Origin: Pelodictyon phaeoclathratiforme BU-1
GTDB taxonomy: Bacteria; Bacteroidota; Chlorobiia; Chlorobiales; Chlorobiaceae
Length of the DNA stretch: 64,000 nt
Direction: 5' to 3'
Assembly (NCBI RefSeq): GCF_000020645.1
Contig: NC_011060.1
Location: 1,812,501-1,876,500 of the forward strand
Shown: positions 63,024 to 64,000 of the stretch, one piece after another
How positions within the stretch are numbered: position 1 is the first letter of the stretch
Layout: each line of letters opens with the position of its first letter
Notes under the pieces: model-generated
What the model saw: the letters and a program-made list of their open reading frames with translations, nothing else
Database searches by the model: none
What the model was told of the DNA's origin: nothing
Program-made: the position numbers and the translations under genes

Positions 63024-63842
63024 ATGAAACTTTTTAAAAAAATACTTTTAAGTGCGACTGTTTTCGGTCTCATGGCTTCAGGCACTGCACAGGCTGCTGG
63101 TAAAATCGTTATCGACGGTTCAACCACAGTAGGACCAATCGCCAAAGCCTTCGCCGATCACTATACCAAAACAACCGGTGTACAGGTATCCGTCAGTGAG
63201 TCGGGTTCAGGCAACGGCGCAAAAAGCCTGATCAACAAAACCTGTGACATCGCAACCATGTCAAGAGCAATGAAAGACCAGGAACTGGCTGCCGCCAGAA
63301 GCAAAGGCGTCAATCCCGTCGAACATGTCGTCGCGCTTGATGGTCTCTCAATTGTTGTGCATCCGAGCAATCGCATCAATGCGCTCACCAAAGCACAGAT
63401 CCGCGGTATTTACATGGGCAAATACACCAACTGGAGCCAGGTTGGTGGACCAAATTCTGCAATCGTGATTATCCAGCGTGAATCGAACAGCGGTACTGCC
63501 GACACATTTAAAGAGCTCGTTATGGGCAAAGATAACCCGATTTCCAAGAGAGCAGAGACCCAGTCAAGCAACGGCGCCATCAAGAGCCGTGTAGCATCAA
63601 CACCTTCTGCGATCAGCTATATCGGACTCGGTTTTGTTGACTCGTCGGTCAAGGCTGTTCTGGTTGATGGAATCGAAGCTGATGTCAAGACCGTCAAGAA
63701 CAACACGTACCCGATCCATCGTCCGCTTTTCATGTACACCAATGGCCAGCCAACAGGCGCTGTCAAGCAGTTCATTGATCTGCCAAAAACTGCTGAAGGG
63801 AAACGCATCATCAGCGAGACCGGTTTTGTGAACGTCTATTAA
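63024..63842 (+). CDS. pstS: Phosphate ABC transporter substrate-binding protein PstS
   Basis: 272 residues from ATG 63024 (MKLFKKILLSATVFGLMASG, a signal peptide). Mature start GKIVIDGSTTVGPIAKAF, phosphate-binding SESGSGNGAKSL, and QRESNSGTADTF. It binds phosphate in the periplasm for PstCAB, presumably encoded beyond the window. PhoB probably induces it. An upstream in-frame start (62955) gives a spurious leader. Confidence 0.88.
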   Translation: MKLFKKILLSATVFGLMASGTAQAAGKIVIDGSTTVGPIAKAFADHYTKTTGVQVSVSESGSGNGAKSLINKTCDIATMSRAMKDQELAAARSKGVNPVEHVVALDGLSIVVHPSNRINALTKAQIRGIYMGKYTNWSQVGGPNSAIVIIQRESNSGTADTFKELVMGKDNPISKRAETQSSNGAIKSRVASTPSAISYIGLGFVDSSVKAVLVDGIEADVKTVKNNTYPIHRPLFMYTNGQPTGAVKQFIDLPKTAEGKRIISETGFVNVY

Positions 63843-63896
63843 TAATCTCCTGTGATTGATCGCTGAGAGTTCCCATGTCATCAGCAGAAAAATCAT

Positions 63897-63942
63897 CAAT
63901 TGAGCAAAAGCAGTCCGGCGAGAGACTGCGTTTGCTCAATTG
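63897..63942. terminator. Long stem-loop after pstS
   Basis: Left arm 63897-63915 and right arm 63924-63942 pair in 18 of 19 positions with an 8-nt loop (CGGCGAGA). Arms begin CAATTGAGCAAA and end TTTGCTCAATTG. It lies 54 bp after pstS. No T-run follows, so it may stabilise or partly terminate the pstS transcript before downstream genes. Confidence 0.75.
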
Positions 63943-64000
63943 CGGGTTATATAGCCTCCCCTCTTCAATGTTCACTCTGACAAGAACAAAAAAAAACATC

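Overview
The window looks like the chromosome of a green sulfur bacterium (Chlorobiaceae; Chlorobium or Pelodictyon-like). Pointers are a plant/cyanobacterial-type zeta-carotene desaturase (crtQ) with a phytoene synthase (crtB), a chlorosome-envelope-like [2Fe-2S] protein, glutamine synthetase type III with an Lrp/AsnC regulator, a BshB1-like deacetylase, and tandem diheme cytochrome c peroxidases. No rRNA, tRNA, CRISPR array or complete insertion sequence was found. The genus is inferred from gene content only.

Layout. 1-8.8 kb: a polyphosphate-binding CHAD protein (cut by the window edge), a ParA ATPase, a phosphate block (alkaline phosphatase, PhoB, PhoR) and two family-2 glycosyltransferases. 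8.8-20.5 kb: an accessory island. It holds six intact toxin-antitoxin (TA) modules, several broken ones, a partial gene duplication, and a two-gene STAND/NLR-like locus at 11.3-14.4 kb. Interleaved with these are the remains of one ABC exporter operon (HlyD, ATPase and two permease remnants, all on the minus strand), apparently dismembered as TA modules accumulated. 20.5-28.8 kb: mostly core genes: metallophosphoesterase, trmH, a [2Fe-2S]/DUF4332 protein, ybeY, hflX, crtB, lysS. 28.8-33.8 kb: a second accessory stretch with four intact TA pairs (HEPN/MNT, MazF-like, ParE-like, AbrB/PIN), two DUF488 genes (one truncated), and relics of a restriction-modification enzyme and a formylglycine-generating-enzyme-like protein. 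33.9-45.8 kb: shikimate-kinase-like protein, UDP-glucuronate epimerase-like protein, the ATP-grasp/alpha-E/transglutaminase trio, a hydrolase, two diheme peroxidases, tgt and rimO. 46.1-46.7 kb: another TA pair. 46.9-63.8 kb: AhpD-like protein, cbiA with a glutamine amidotransferase, aroK-aroB, coaX, glnN-lrp, crtQ with two sugar-transferase-like genes, a repeat protein, dut, a BshB1-like deacetylase, a porin and pstS.

Best candidate for a new system: the 11341-14369 pair. A small TIR-like protein ends in a 16-residue motif that recurs, with mostly synonymous DNA differences, at the extreme N-terminus of the adjacent STAND ATPase, which carries seven near-identical 48-residue TPR-type repeats. 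This arrangement (effector C-terminus and NLR N-terminus sharing a short Asn/Gln/Gly-rich motif) is that of amyloid-signalling NLR pairs, so I infer a regulated cell-death or anti-phage module.

Phosphate genes sit at both ends: phoA-phoB-phoR near the start, porin-pstS at the end. TA partners overlap by 1-20 bp in almost every pair, and this helped choose starts.
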